Source of the DNA: Paenibacillus peoriae KCTC 3763
GTDB taxonomy: Bacteria > Bacillota > Bacilli > Paenibacillales > Paenibacillaceae
Length of the DNA: 64,000 bases
Assembly: GCF_000236805.1 (NCBI RefSeq)
Contig: NZ_AGFX01000029.1
Location: 113,221-177,220, forward strand
Reading direction: 5' to 3'
The notes under the pieces are model-generated. The model was not told the DNA's origin. It ran no database searches and worked only from the letters and a program-made list of their open reading frames with translations. Shown one piece after another: positions 26,193-35,300 of the stretch (position 1 is the stretch's first letter; each line of letters starts with the position of its first letter). The position numbers and the translations under genes are program-made.

Positions 26193-27422
26193 TCAAGCCT
26201 TCGCGCTTCCTTCCTTCGCAAGCACCAGAAAGCTTAACAGCGCACCGATCTCTGCAATAGCGATAACGACCGCCATGGGTACAGGTGTTGTGCCGCTACC
26301 CAAGCCTACTAGCGGCGAAGCGATGGAGCCAAGCAACAAAGGCAGCAAGCCAAGCATGGCAGATGCGCTACCGGCGGAACGCTGCTGGCTCTGCATAGCC
26401 AGTGAAGTCGTCGTTGTGCTCACAATTCCCACGCAGGAAACGATGAAAAACAGGGGAACTAGAACAGCAAACAATTGACCTCCGGTAAAAGCCACGGTAA
26501 GCAGGCTGATCCCGGCTACAGCTGCAATCACCAAGCCCGACAAGAGCAGTTGCCGCTCGTTGAAGCGGCCTACGAGTCTGCCAGTCAGCTGGGAAAACAG
26601 CACAATCCCCAAGCCATTCACCGCGAAAATGATGCTATACGTCTGAGGGGAGACCCCGAAAATATCCTGAAGCACGAACGGCGATCCAGCGATGTACGCG
26701 AACATTGCCCCTGTAATGAGTGCCTGCGAGAAGGCATAGCCCATAAAGCGTCGATCCGCAAACAAATGACCGAGCGTACCCAGCGTCTGCTTCAAGCCAC
26801 CGGATGAGCGGCGATTAACAGGCAGCGTTTCCGGCAAGCCCAGCACGACGGCAATCAGCATAGCCACACCGACCAGGCACAGCACCATGAACACACCGCG
26901 CCAGGAAACAAAGTTCAGGATCACTCCGCCCAGCACAGGTGCGGCAATGGGAGCCACGCCATTTACCAGCATGAGCAATGAGAAAAAGCGCGTCAATTCT
27001 TTGCCTGAGTATAGATCACGTGCCACAGCTCTGGAGATTACGATTCCCGCCGACCCGGTGAGTCCTTGAACAAAACGAAGCGCAATGAGCATACCAATAT
27101 TCGGCGCAAATACGCATAGCAGCGAAGCAGCAGCGTACAGAATAAGCGAGATGACCAGTGGCGCTCTTCGACCTCTGACGTCACTAAGCGGACCGGCAAC
27201 GATCTGACCCACTGCCAGTCCCAGCAGACAGGCGGTCAAACTAAGCTGTGCCAGCGAAGTGGTTGTATGCAGATTGTCGGCTAATGTAGGTAATGAAGGC
27301 AAATACATATCTATGGACAAGGGTCCAAAAGCACTCAATGCTCCCAGGACAAAAGCAATCCATAAAATTCGGGATTTGGTCATATCTGCGGCAACCATTA
27401 CCGTATTGGAAAACCGGTTCAT
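26193..27422 (-). CDS. Bcr/CflA-family MFS drug efflux transporter
   Basis: A 409-residue protein with 12 hydrophobic segments. The Bcr/CflA signature is clear: GPLSIDMYLPSLP in TM1, GQIVAGPLSDVRGRRAPL in loop 2-3, and RFVQGLTGSAGIVISRAVARDLY in TM4-5. The start is ATG 27422, with AAAAGGATG nine bases upstream; the ATG at 27443 lies within that site. It exports unknown compounds (bicyclomycin- or chloramphenicol-like in other members). Monocistronic. Confidence 0.93.
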   Translation of the reverse strand: MNRFSNTVMVAADMTKSRILWIAFVLGALSAFGPLSIDMYLPSLPTLADNLHTTTSLAQLSLTACLLGLAVGQIVAGPLSDVRGRRAPLVISLILYAAASLLCVFAPNIGMLIALRFVQGLTGSAGIVISRAVARDLYSGKELTRFFSLLMLVNGVAPIAAPVLGGVILNFVSWRGVFMVLCLVGVAMLIAVVLGLPETLPVNRRSSGGLKQTLGTLGHLFADRRFMGYAFSQALITGAMFAYIAGSPFVLQDIFGVSPQTYSIIFAVNGLGIVLFSQLTGRLVGRFNERQLLLSGLVIAAVAGISLLTVAFTGGQLFAVLVPLFFIVSCVGIVSTTTTSLAMQSQQRSAGSASAMLGLLPLLLGSIASPLVGLGSGTTPVPMAVVIAIAEIGALLSFLVLAKEGSAKA

Positions 27423-27637
27423 AATAAGAATCATCCTTTTCAAAAAAATATAAAATATGACTTCAATATATTATGATATCATCATTTCGGCCTACTTCGA
27501 ATAATTACACGCTAATCCGCGATTTTTTTTTCAAAACTGCTATATATCAGGCAGGAATTTACCAATTTCAGGTCGAATTGTACTATATCCAAAACATGTA
27601 TTCGAAACAAAAAATTTATGGAATCTGGAGAATGATA

Positions 27638-28231
27638 ATGGTCTATGATGGAGTGCTGCTGGGTCTCATTGTAGGTCTGCTCCGAGGAGGCTGGCGGCAA
27701 GGGCTGATCCGTTTCAGTCAAATTCGCCTCATCGCCGGCTGGATGTTTCCTTTGCTGCTGCTGGTGCAGTTTATTATTTTTTATGCCCAGGAAAAGTGGG
27801 CTTGGCTGGCGTCCATTAACGGATATTTATTTATGGGCATTTATGTGATTGGATTGATATTTCTCTGGTTGAACAGACATCATAAGGGATTCGGGCTTAT
27901 TTTCATCGGCGTAATGTTGAATTTTATCGTCATGGCGGTGAATGGAGGCAGGATGCCGGTCTCGTTAAGCGCTTCGGAGGTGCTGGGTCCCTATTATACA
28001 GATATGCTTAAATCTGGAAGCGTCATCTCGAAGCACTATATGATGGATGCAAGCACACATTTATCATTGCTAGGTGATATCATCCCCCTCTCCAAGCCCT
28101 ATCCCCGCACGCAGGTGATCAGTATTGGAGATGTCGTCATGAACTTCGGGATGTTCCTGTTTATCCAAAGCATTATGATCATGAACAAGAAGAAGGATAA
28201 TCAGCAAGAAACCAATCCCCGCCACGCCTAA
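27638..28231 (+). CDS. DUF5317-type integral membrane protein
   Basis: A 197-residue membrane protein with about five hydrophobic segments and short loops. NGGRMPVSLSASEVLGPYY and the late GDIIPLSKPYPRTQVISIGDV match the DUF5317 family as I know it; function unknown. ATG 27638 is preceded by CTGGAG at seven bases; the frame is open for 55 codons upstream but without a binding site. It is followed after 34 bases by a 31-codon peptide gene and by a GGDEF/HD-GYP gene, a recurring type of neighbourhood for signalling proteins. Confidence 0.8.
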   Translation: MVYDGVLLGLIVGLLRGGWRQGLIRFSQIRLIAGWMFPLLLLVQFIIFYAQEKWAWLASINGYLFMGIYVIGLIFLWLNRHHKGFGLIFIGVMLNFIVMAVNGGRMPVSLSASEVLGPYYTDMLKSGSVISKHYMMDASTHLSLLGDIIPLSKPYPRTQVISIGDVVMNFGMFLFIQSIMIMNKKKDNQQETNPRHA

Positions 28232-28265
28232 TGCGTACCTTATTCCAAGGAAGGGAGGGAATCCT

Positions 28266-28361
28266 ATGAAAAACTTGAAATATTCCCGTGTGATTATCAA
28301 TGCCATTATCGTCGCTTCTGTCGTAATTGCTTTGACTTCCGGTTACAAAATTGGAGGCTAG
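28266..28361 (+). CDS. 31-aa small hydrophobic peptide
   Basis: ATG at 28266, with AAGGGAGGGA five bases upstream, encodes MKNLKYSRVIINAIIVASV followed by VIALTSGYKIGG and TAG. It has a basic N-terminus, one membrane segment and a short hydrophilic C-terminus, so it is probably a small membrane peptide. It lies between the DUF5317 gene and a terminator, probably cotranscribed. Function unknown; the strong binding site is the main argument that it is translated. Confidence 0.6.
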   Translation: MKNLKYSRVIINAIIVASVVIALTSGYKIGG

Positions 28362-28397
28362 TCACCGATAAGAATAACAGGAAGCACAGGCTCAACA

Positions 28398-28426
28398 AAA
28401 CAGGCTGGATTCCGGCCTGTTTTTTC
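28398..28426 (+). terminator. terminator after the 31-aa peptide gene
   Basis: AACAGGC and GCCTGTT around TGGATTCCG, followed by TTTTT. Confidence 0.85.
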
Positions 28427-28513
28427 ATGTGAAATTTCCGATTACAAAATTGTAAATTATCCCATTCACCCCTGGTAGCTTTGACATCTAGATACGACAA
28501 GGCAGGAGAAGAA

Positions 28514-30364
28514 ATGATGAGTATAATAAAAAAGCTGCAAGAACGGGTTACCGCGACGGGAATATACGTGTTTCTCATATGTACAGCAGGCGTGATTATC
28601 CTGTTGTATACGAACCACTGGTCCTTTTTGCACTATTCGACAACAGAGTGGGTCACGATCTATTCCCTATTGGGAGCAGTTCTGATTCTGGAGCATTTTA
28701 CCTTCCAGCTACCACCGGCCAGCAACAAGCAGTCCATGGACTCCTCCGTGTACCTTGCTTGTATTTTTGTGCATGGCATCGAAATTGCCATTCTGGTTTT
28801 GCTGTTCAATGCAATCATTGCCGCGTTCCGGCATAAAGAGCTATCATGGTGGAAGCATACCGTCAATTTTTCCATTTATGCACTTTCCATTTTCCTGTCT
28901 TCCATCGTATTTGAGCTAGCCGGCGGAACGCAGGGGGCATTGAATGCCGAGCATTTTACGTCCTATCTGCTCGCGCTAATCTGCTACTTTGCGGTGAATA
29001 CAATCACACTGGGGCTCTACTTTTATATCGCACACAAGGGGTCCTTCAATGAGCTAAAACAGGCTTTTGTGGCTGAATCCCTGCTCGTATATTTATGTAC
29101 ACTCATCCTGTCTCTGGTGTTGACTACGTTGATGTATTACAACGGCATTTTGGGACTTCTGCTGGTCCTTGGACTAAGCATGCTCCTGTCTCACGCCTTC
29201 AAGCAGATGTTCACGATGTATCGGGAAATCGAGGAAAAGGCCAACATGGATCGCAGAACAGGGCTCTACAATCACAGCTACTTTGAAAATACACTTGAAG
29301 CCGAACTGGATATATCCAGATCCCAGAACATTCCTCTCAGTTTGGCGCTGATCGATATTGATGATTTCAAAAAATACAATGATCACTTTGGCCACCTCAA
29401 AGGCGATCAACTGCTGGGATTTCTCGGTGATTTTCTAAAAAAGGAAACCTCTGGTACCCACATCACGGTGTCCCGTTATGGCGGAGAAGAGTTCACCCTG
29501 CTTATGCCTGACCATACCGCTGAACAAGCCTACGAAATCGTTAATGCCATCCGAAAAAGGCTAAATGACTCTCGCTACGAGGGCGTGGAAATTTTCCCGC
29601 ACGGCTGCTTGTCCTTCTCCGCAGGCATCGCACAAAGCCGCATCGACATCTACGACAAATCACAGCTGGTCGATCTGGCAGATAAAGCACTGTACTACGC
29701 CAAGAAGCAAGGGAAAAATATCGTTCATACACATGGCAGTTTAAATGAAGTGGAACGCGAAGTCGATCTGGGGCAGGATATTCGTGATATCGAACAGCAG
29801 CTTAATCTGTTTTTGTACAAGGATATCAATACCTTCAAGCATTCCAAACGGGTATTCAGATATGCAGCAGACATGAGCGAAGTGCTTCATCTCAGCCCGG
29901 AGGACAAACGACGTTTTGCGCTGGGTGCGCTCATTCATGACATTGGCAAGCTGGAAATCCCATGGAATATTCTCAATAAAAAAGAGAAGCTGTCCTGTGA
30001 GGAATGGCAGATGGTGCAAGCGCATGTGATGTGGGGCAAACGTATTGTCGAAGCCAACGAACGATTTATAGATTTGGTTCCTTTTGTGGAACTGCATCAT
30101 GAACGTTATGATGGAGGAGGCTATCCGTTTGGCTTTAGGGGTGAGCAAATTCCCCGGCTGTGTCGGATGCTGACAATTATCGACTCTTTTGATGCAATGA
30201 CGACTGAACGTCCTTACCAACCCACCAAAACGTTCGAGGAGGCCATTGAGGAGTTGCGCGCCTGCTCAGGCGGTCAATTCGATCCCGAACTAACGGCTAT
30301 TTTTATCCACTATATTCAGCATAAGCAACCTGCTTTCATGGATTCCATGGAAACAGGCCTCTAA
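28514..30364 (+). CDS. membrane GGDEF plus HD-GYP protein (cyclic dinucleotide turnover)
   Basis: A 616-residue protein. About seven membrane segments (residues ~15-235) form a sensor. A GGDEF domain with active motif RYGGEEFTLL and LIDIDDFKKYND follows, then an HD-GYP domain with HDIGKLEIP and HHERYDGGGYPFGFRGEQIP. The first can make c-di-GMP; the second can degrade c-di-GMP or a related dinucleotide. Both look catalytically intact, so the net activity is probably signal dependent. ATG 28514 or the adjacent ATG 28517 follows AGGAG; both are plausible. Terminators bound it on each side. Confidence 0.93.
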   Translation: MMSIIKKLQERVTATGIYVFLICTAGVIILLYTNHWSFLHYSTTEWVTIYSLLGAVLILEHFTFQLPPASNKQSMDSSVYLACIFVHGIEIAILVLLFNAIIAAFRHKELSWWKHTVNFSIYALSIFLSSIVFELAGGTQGALNAEHFTSYLLALICYFAVNTITLGLYFYIAHKGSFNELKQAFVAESLLVYLCTLILSLVLTTLMYYNGILGLLLVLGLSMLLSHAFKQMFTMYREIEEKANMDRRTGLYNHSYFENTLEAELDISRSQNIPLSLALIDIDDFKKYNDHFGHLKGDQLLGFLGDFLKKETSGTHITVSRYGGEEFTLLMPDHTAEQAYEIVNAIRKRLNDSRYEGVEIFPHGCLSFSAGIAQSRIDIYDKSQLVDLADKALYYAKKQGKNIVHTHGSLNEVEREVDLGQDIRDIEQQLNLFLYKDINTFKHSKRVFRYAADMSEVLHLSPEDKRRFALGALIHDIGKLEIPWNILNKKEKLSCEEWQMVQAHVMWGKRIVEANERFIDLVPFVELHHERYDGGGYPFGFRGEQIPRLCRMLTIIDSFDAMTTERPYQPTKTFEEAIEELRACSGGQFDPELTAIFIHYIQHKQPAFMDSMETGL

Positions 30365-30388
30365 CTCTCCACAGGCTCGACCTCATTG

Positions 30389-30436
30389 CCCCTACCGTCA
30401 GAAATCATCCAGATTTCCACATCGGTAGGGGTTTTC
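30389..30436 (+). terminator. intrinsic terminator
   Basis: CCCCTACCG and CGGTAGGGG pair over a loop, followed by TTTTC. Confidence 0.8.
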
Positions 30437-30612
30437 ATATGATTAGAACATGCAAATAAAATTTATTTCAAATTTCATATAAATGTCATAATTCGCTCCA
30501 TCTATTCATGCTATATGGACTATGATAAATAGAGATCGGATTTGTCTGTATAAAATATTACAAATGAGGATATCCTCGCTTCAAGTAATCGAGAGAAGGT
30601 GACTTCACAGGC

Positions 30613-32334
30613 ATGTTGTACCTGTCCAGGCAAGCTCGCGTGGCTTGTCTTCTATTGCTGTGCCTACCGCTTCTTATCCTATTTCCTCGCTCATTATGGG
30701 CTCATGCGTTTGTCATTGAATCCAGTCCGACCGAAAATCAGGTTTTGGACAAGTCGCCTTCACAGGTGAGCATCACCTTTAATGAGGATTTGCAGTCTGC
30801 CTTTATGTCGATCAAGGTGACCGATGAAGCAGGCAAGCGAGTCGATACAGGAAAAGCACAGCTCAACCCGGAACACAAAGCCACCATGGAAATCAAACTG
30901 ATTCCGGGGATGAAAAATGGAGTTTACACCGTTAATTGGAGAGCCCTGTCGGCAGACGGACACCCGATTAATGGAGTCATACCCTTTCAAGTCGGTAGCG
31001 GTTCCAATTCGTATACCAACCAAACTGCCGCATCTGAAGGCTCAGTAGCATCACGCCTCGACTTAATCGCTGTCCGATGGTTCCTGTACATAGGAATATC
31101 GCTGCTTTTTGGAGCGCTTTGCTTCCGTTTGTTCATCTTGCCAAGCTTAGGCCGAGGTAAGGGCAAGGAGTCAGAGGCGTCACAGGAGCTTGATCAACGC
31201 TTCTCTGCCACATTGCCTCGCTGGCCTGTGCTGCTATGGAGCGGCTACGGCATAACGTCTGCCGCCATTCTGATCAGCCTGCCGCTTCAGGCCTCATGGG
31301 ATGCGGGGGTTTCCATCGGGCAGGGCTTTACACTCCCGATCCTGGGAGAAGCACTCCAGTTTACAGGGGCAGGACAAGTCTGGTTCATCCAGATGGTTCT
31401 CGTACTGCTGCTGAGTGTAACGCTGATTTACACGTTGGATCACAGCATTTCCATCCGCCAGCGCCGTCTGTGGGGCTACAGCTCTGTTATCCTGACGCTG
31501 AGCGTCATGCTGTCCAAAGCCTTTGTCGGCCATCCGGCAGCGGCGACCCATCCGGCTCCGGCCATTGCCGCGGACTTTGTCCACCTGGCGGCCGCAGCCT
31601 TTTGGATCGGCTCACTTGCCGTCATGGCTGTGTGCCTGCCTGTGGCCGGGTCAGAGCTGTCCGTGCCGGAGCGGACAGCTCTGCGACAAGCAGCCCTGCG
31701 CCGCTTCGCCGGCTGGGGCATTGCCATGGTGGCAGCGCTGCTCGCCACCGGTATCTATGGAGCCGTGCTGTATGTCCCGGCTCCCTCCATGCTGCTGAAC
31801 ACGTCCTACGGACTCGTTCTGCTCGGGAAAGCAGCGCTGCTGCTGGTCATGCTGGCCTTCGCGGCCAGCCAGTTCCGCAGCGCACGGCAAGCGGCCGCGC
31901 CTCAGCGGGCCGCCGTGGGGTTGCGCACCGAGCTGTGCGTCGGTCTGCTCGTGATGCTGCTCGCTGCGCTGCTCACCCACCTGTCGCCCGGCCAGGCCCC
32001 TGCTGTACCGTTCGAGGAGACACGCACTACGGACGAGTATAGGGTCACGCTGGCGGTCAGCCCCAATGCTGTGGGCAGCAATGAATTTAAGGTAACCATT
32101 CAGGATCGCAAAGGGGCTGCGGTTTCAGGAATTCAGCAGGTTACATTGACGCTCGTTCCGGCAGCCCCTGACAAAGCTCGGCAGGAATTTGTTCTCCCCG
32201 TGAAGCAGCAGCCCTTCCGCAGTCAGGAATTGATGACCGCCGAGGGAACATGGGTTGTCAAAGTACACGCCCTGACGGTATCTCTTGATGCGGTAGATGC
32301 TGACTTTACCCTGCACGTAGGCGGGAAAAAATAA
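30613..32334 (+). CDS. CopC-CopD fusion copper protein (YcnJ-like)
   Basis: 573 residues. The signal peptide ends at WA-HAFVIESSP, leaving a His at the mature N-terminus as expected of CopC copper sites. CopC domain about 30-130 (VSITFNEDLQSAF; WRALSADGHPINGVIPF). Eight membrane segments of the CopD domain follow (about 150-455), including FVGHPAAATHPAPAIAADFVH and FVHLAAAAFWIGSL. A C-terminal extracytoplasmic YtkA-like region ends the protein. In Bacillus, YcnJ helps copper acquisition. AAGGTG lies 11 bases before the ATG, a rather long spacing. It is followed by the YcnI-like gene. Confidence 0.9.
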   Translation: MLYLSRQARVACLLLLCLPLLILFPRSLWAHAFVIESSPTENQVLDKSPSQVSITFNEDLQSAFMSIKVTDEAGKRVDTGKAQLNPEHKATMEIKLIPGMKNGVYTVNWRALSADGHPINGVIPFQVGSGSNSYTNQTAASEGSVASRLDLIAVRWFLYIGISLLFGALCFRLFILPSLGRGKGKESEASQELDQRFSATLPRWPVLLWSGYGITSAAILISLPLQASWDAGVSIGQGFTLPILGEALQFTGAGQVWFIQMVLVLLLSVTLIYTLDHSISIRQRRLWGYSSVILTLSVMLSKAFVGHPAAATHPAPAIAADFVHLAAAAFWIGSLAVMAVCLPVAGSELSVPERTALRQAALRRFAGWGIAMVAALLATGIYGAVLYVPAPSMLLNTSYGLVLLGKAALLLVMLAFAASQFRSARQAAAPQRAAVGLRTELCVGLLVMLLAALLTHLSPGQAPAVPFEETRTTDEYRVTLAVSPNAVGSNEFKVTIQDRKGAAVSGIQQVTLTLVPAAPDKARQEFVLPVKQQPFRSQELMTAEGTWVVKVHALTVSLDAVDADFTLHVGGKK

Positions 32335-32391
32335 ACATTTTATGACTTCAGGATTGTGCAAAATCCTCACATGAAAAGGAGCGAAATAAAT

Positions 32392-33147
32392 ATGAATACA
32401 GCGATTCAAGCGGTAAAATCCAGATTTTCCAGGTTTGCGGCATCCGCGGGCCTGATTGCAGCAGGTGCCTTGCTTTTTGCAGGTATGGCCAGTGCACACG
32501 TGACGGTTAAGCCTTCCGTTTCACAGCCCAATGCGTGGGAAACCTATACGCTGAAGGTGCCCGTAGAGAAAAACATTCCCACCACCAAAGTCGCTTTAAA
32601 AATCCCGAAAGAGGTCGTTTTTAAACAATACGAGCCTGTACCGGATTGGAAGGTAGCCACTGAAAAGGACAGCTCCGGTAAAGTGACCACCGTTACCTGG
32701 TCGGCGGAAAAAGACGGTATTCAAGCAGGGCAATACCAACGCTTCAGCTTTGTAGCACAAAATGCAGACCAGAATACCGAAGCACCCTGGAACGCCTTCC
32801 AGTATTACAGTGACGGAAGCATCGTGGAATGGACAGGCGACGAAGGAAGCAACAATCCCCATTCTATTACCAAAATAACGACGGAGGCCGCATCCGAAGC
32901 TCCTGCTCCTGCTCCTGCCGCCGACAGTGGGCATGATTCGGCGGGCACTGCAGCAGGCCACGCGAGCACAGACACGGCTCAAGATAGCACTAGCCCCGCG
33001 CCCGCTTCGAACCCTGCTACCGAAGCCGCGCCTGCCGCTACTGCTCCAGCCAGCTCGGCAGTACAGACGACCGCACTCGTCCTTTCGATTATTGCAGTCG
33101 TGCTTGGTTCAGCAGCTGTCGGCATTGCGCTCAAGCGCCGCAAGTAA
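32392..33147 (+). CDS. YcnI-like (DUF1775) copper-binding membrane protein
   Basis: 251 residues from ATG 32392 (AAAAGGAGCG upstream). The signal peptide ends at MASA-HVTVKPS, so the mature protein begins with His, the copper ligand of YcnI proteins. The domain reads SQPNAWETYTLKVPVEKNIPT and PDWKVATE, then an Ala/Pro/Ser/Thr linker and a C-terminal transmembrane anchor ending KRRK. It follows the CopC-CopD gene by 57 bases, as ycnI follows ycnJ in Bacillus. The repressor YcnK is not present here. Confidence 0.92.
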   Translation: MNTAIQAVKSRFSRFAASAGLIAAGALLFAGMASAHVTVKPSVSQPNAWETYTLKVPVEKNIPTTKVALKIPKEVVFKQYEPVPDWKVATEKDSSGKVTTVTWSAEKDGIQAGQYQRFSFVAQNADQNTEAPWNAFQYYSDGSIVEWTGDEGSNNPHSITKITTEAASEAPAPAPAADSGHDSAGTAAGHASTDTAQDSTSPAPASNPATEAAPAATAPASSAVQTTALVLSIIAVVLGSAAVGIALKRRK

Positions 33148-33211
33148 GCTTTAGCTTAACAAGCAAAAATCAGTCACCGTTACGTACCAGCGATTTCAGG
33201 CAAAACTCAAC

Positions 33212-33244
33212 CAGCGCACACCGATTGAATATCGATGTGCGCTG
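33212..33244. terminator. strong hairpin after the ycnI-like gene
   Basis: CAGCGCACACCGAT and ATCGATGTGCGCTG match at 13 of 14 positions around TGAAT. There is no T run, so termination is uncertain; mRNA 3'-end stabilisation is also possible. Confidence 0.5.
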
Positions 33245-33349
33245 TTCATAGGATTACCATGCAAAAAAGCTCCCTCCCATTTTTATTGTTAAAGGAGCAA
33301 GCTTGGTATTAGATATCTATCCTTCGTCTCTTTCCGCCATAACTCATTA

Positions 33350-33600
33350 ACCTTCCAATCTATAAACACTTCCCCCTGCTTGAACGAGATCAGGAGATAC
33401 TAACTTCTTCAATATAAAGCTCTCCCTTCATATCACGTATACGCAAATCAGCACTTTTTTATCAGGTTATGGCATCTCTTAGTAGCGTCATTCTTTCTAT
33501 TGATGCTAAATCGGGAGCGAACCTTGCTGCTCTTATACTAGCTTGGACTTCATCTAGCACAAAGTTTCTTTTAAAGCTACCATCCTCACATTCACCTATC
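33350..33600 (-). pseudogene. decayed gene remnant on the minus strand
   Basis: No intact gene fills the 536 bases between 33148 and 33683. On the minus strand, however, adjacent frames give protein-like fragments: 33599-33461 reads FKRNFVLDEVQASIRAARF and LASIERMTLLRDAIT, and then 33454 downwards reads KSADLRIRDMKGELYIEEV. A third frame gives LVSPDLVQAGGSVYRLEG before a stop. They are separated by stops and shifts. A hairpin with a minus-strand T run (33265-33298) could be the old terminator. The parent gene was not recognised. Confidence 0.4.
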
Positions 33601-33683
33601 TATCATTTTTTTGGTAAAATGGTAGATACCTCACGATTCTAGCATAATAGCTTTGCAATCTATTGAGCATAGGAGATCATAGG

Positions 33684-34931
33684 ATGAAAATCGTAAATAA
33701 GGCTTTGTTATCTGGCGCTATTTTTCTGAGCACCGCAGCGGGCATCTATAGCCCCTTGGCACAAGCGGAGGCGGGCAAGGTCAGCATTATGCTGGACGGA
33801 TACCCGTTACCGTTCCCCGTGCAGCCCGCAATGATGAATGGCACGACCATGGTTCCTTTTCGTGCTATTTCGGAAGCCCTCGGCATTACAGTGAAATGGG
33901 ATCAGACCAGCCAAAGCATCACCGCTACCAAAACACAAGGCTCTGCAACCAAGCAGGTGGTTCTAAAGATGGGTAGCCGCAATGCCACAGTGGACGGACA
34001 AACGGTTCAACTAACAGCTGCTCCGCAAACCGTGCACGGCAGCACGATGATTCCGCTGGGCTTTTTCGGACAGCAATTCGGGGCCACAGTCAACTGGAAT
34101 CAGGCAACACGGACGGTCTCCATTACATCGCCACGTGAGGCCATGTATACGGTAGGCTTCTATGCGCTATCTTCCTTTGACCAAAAATCCAAGATACCCA
34201 ATTTTAACGCCGTAGCCTTCGGCTGGAGCCGAATTGATACGAACGGACAGTTTACGACAAGCGGCAAAGAATACAAATGGCCTCAAGCCGCTGGAGACGT
34301 AACACCGGAGTCTATCATACAGGACGCAGACAGCCAGGGGACTTCCCCTTATCTGATGGTTTATTCGGTCGACGGTAATCACGAGCTAACCAAGGTTTTG
34401 GACAATGCACAGCTTCAAGAACAGACCATTTCCCAAATCGTCAGCACTGCCACTGACAAACAATTCAAGGGCATCACGCTTGATCTGGAAGGACTGGGCT
34501 TGAGCGGCGATAAAGCCAAAGCTCGTTCAGACTACAACGCCTTTATCCAAAAGCTGTCGGCCAAAGCGCATCAGGCTGGACTCAAGCTCACCGTCGTTCT
34601 CCATCCGCTGAACAGCTCTTACTCTGGCTATGATTACAAGACGCTGGGCAATCTGGCGGACGATTTGATCATTATGGCTTATGATTATGGCCAAAAGGCG
34701 ACGCCTGAGCCTTTGGACAAAGTGGACGAAGCCATAAAGCTGGCCTTGAAGGAAACTTCGCGGGACAAGCTCATTTTGGGGATTTCGATGGGTAGTGAAA
34801 AAGACAGCACCGTTAACGCCAAGGTCGGTTTGGCCAAACGTTATGACCTCAAAGGCATCGCCATCTGGCGGCTGGGCATCATCGGAGAAACGGCTTGGAC
34901 GAAAATGAACGAGGCCATCGAGTTTAAATAG
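33684..34931 (+). CDS. secreted GH18-like glycosidase with copper amine oxidase-type N-terminal domain
   Basis: 415 residues from ATG 33684 (AGGAG eight bases upstream). The signal peptide ends near residue 27 (LAQAEA). Residues ~30-140 are a copper amine oxidase N-terminal-like (stalk) domain: ISEALGITVKWDQTSQSI and a second GATVNWNQATRTVSI motif. Then a GH18 TIM barrel, with GITLDLEGLG as the DxxE-type catalytic strand, LTVVLHPLN and LIIMAYDYG. It resembles spore- or wall-associated N-acetylglucosaminidases such as YdhD and SleL, so it probably acts on peptidoglycan outside the cell. A hairpin with T-rich flank follows. Confidence 0.87.
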   Translation: MKIVNKALLSGAIFLSTAAGIYSPLAQAEAGKVSIMLDGYPLPFPVQPAMMNGTTMVPFRAISEALGITVKWDQTSQSITATKTQGSATKQVVLKMGSRNATVDGQTVQLTAAPQTVHGSTMIPLGFFGQQFGATVNWNQATRTVSITSPREAMYTVGFYALSSFDQKSKIPNFNAVAFGWSRIDTNGQFTTSGKEYKWPQAAGDVTPESIIQDADSQGTSPYLMVYSVDGNHELTKVLDNAQLQEQTISQIVSTATDKQFKGITLDLEGLGLSGDKAKARSDYNAFIQKLSAKAHQAGLKLTVVLHPLNSSYSGYDYKTLGNLADDLIIMAYDYGQKATPEPLDKVDEAIKLALKETSRDKLILGISMGSEKDSTVNAKVGLAKRYDLKGIAIWRLGIIGETAWTKMNEAIEFK

Positions 34932-34966
34932 ATGTACATTTTATAAAATAACCCTGGGCTTATTCC

Positions 34967-35014
34967 GCCCGCTAATGTTCTCATACATCATGTATGAAAT
35001 CATCAGCGGGCTTT
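34967..35014 (+). terminator. hairpin terminator
   Basis: GCCCGCT and AGCGGGC pair with inner CATACAT/ATGTATG, followed by TTTCC. Confidence 0.7.
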
Positions 35015-35167
35015 CCTTATGCCCATCTCAACAAAAATGCTTCCCCGAATTGGAGGTTGTCGCCACAGGACATCCAAAATTTACACTTACTTAATTTTCC
35101 ATTTTGTGCGTCATGTATTCCCCTTCTTTCTGCAGGATGTAGACCTTTAGCCTCAGATCTGTGACAG

Positions 35168-35193
35168 GGAACAAATATGTGCGTACTTGTTCC
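35168..35193. promoter_or_regulatory. candidate operator upstream of the nitroreductase
   Basis: GGAACAA and TTGTTCC, a perfect 7-base inverted repeat with a 12-base centre, 108 bases before the nitroreductase start. The rest of 35015-35300 holds no convincing gene; a 60-codon minus frame there has no good start signal. Confidence 0.35.
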
Positions 35194-35300
35194 ATCCAAA
35201 AACTTCCTATATGATGACTATATATTCGATATCAGCTCTCATTATATTAGCAGAGAATATATAAAGCACCAACTAAACCCAACTGGAGGGAATACGTTTT

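Noticed and set aside
31236-32042. 268-codon frame rich in Ala, Arg and Gly
   Set aside because: An out-of-frame shadow of the GC-rich CopD part of the YcnJ-like gene.
35017-35199. 60-codon minus-strand frame between terminator and nitroreductase
   Set aside because: No binding site, odd composition and no recognisable motif; it covers the likely nitroreductase promoter region.
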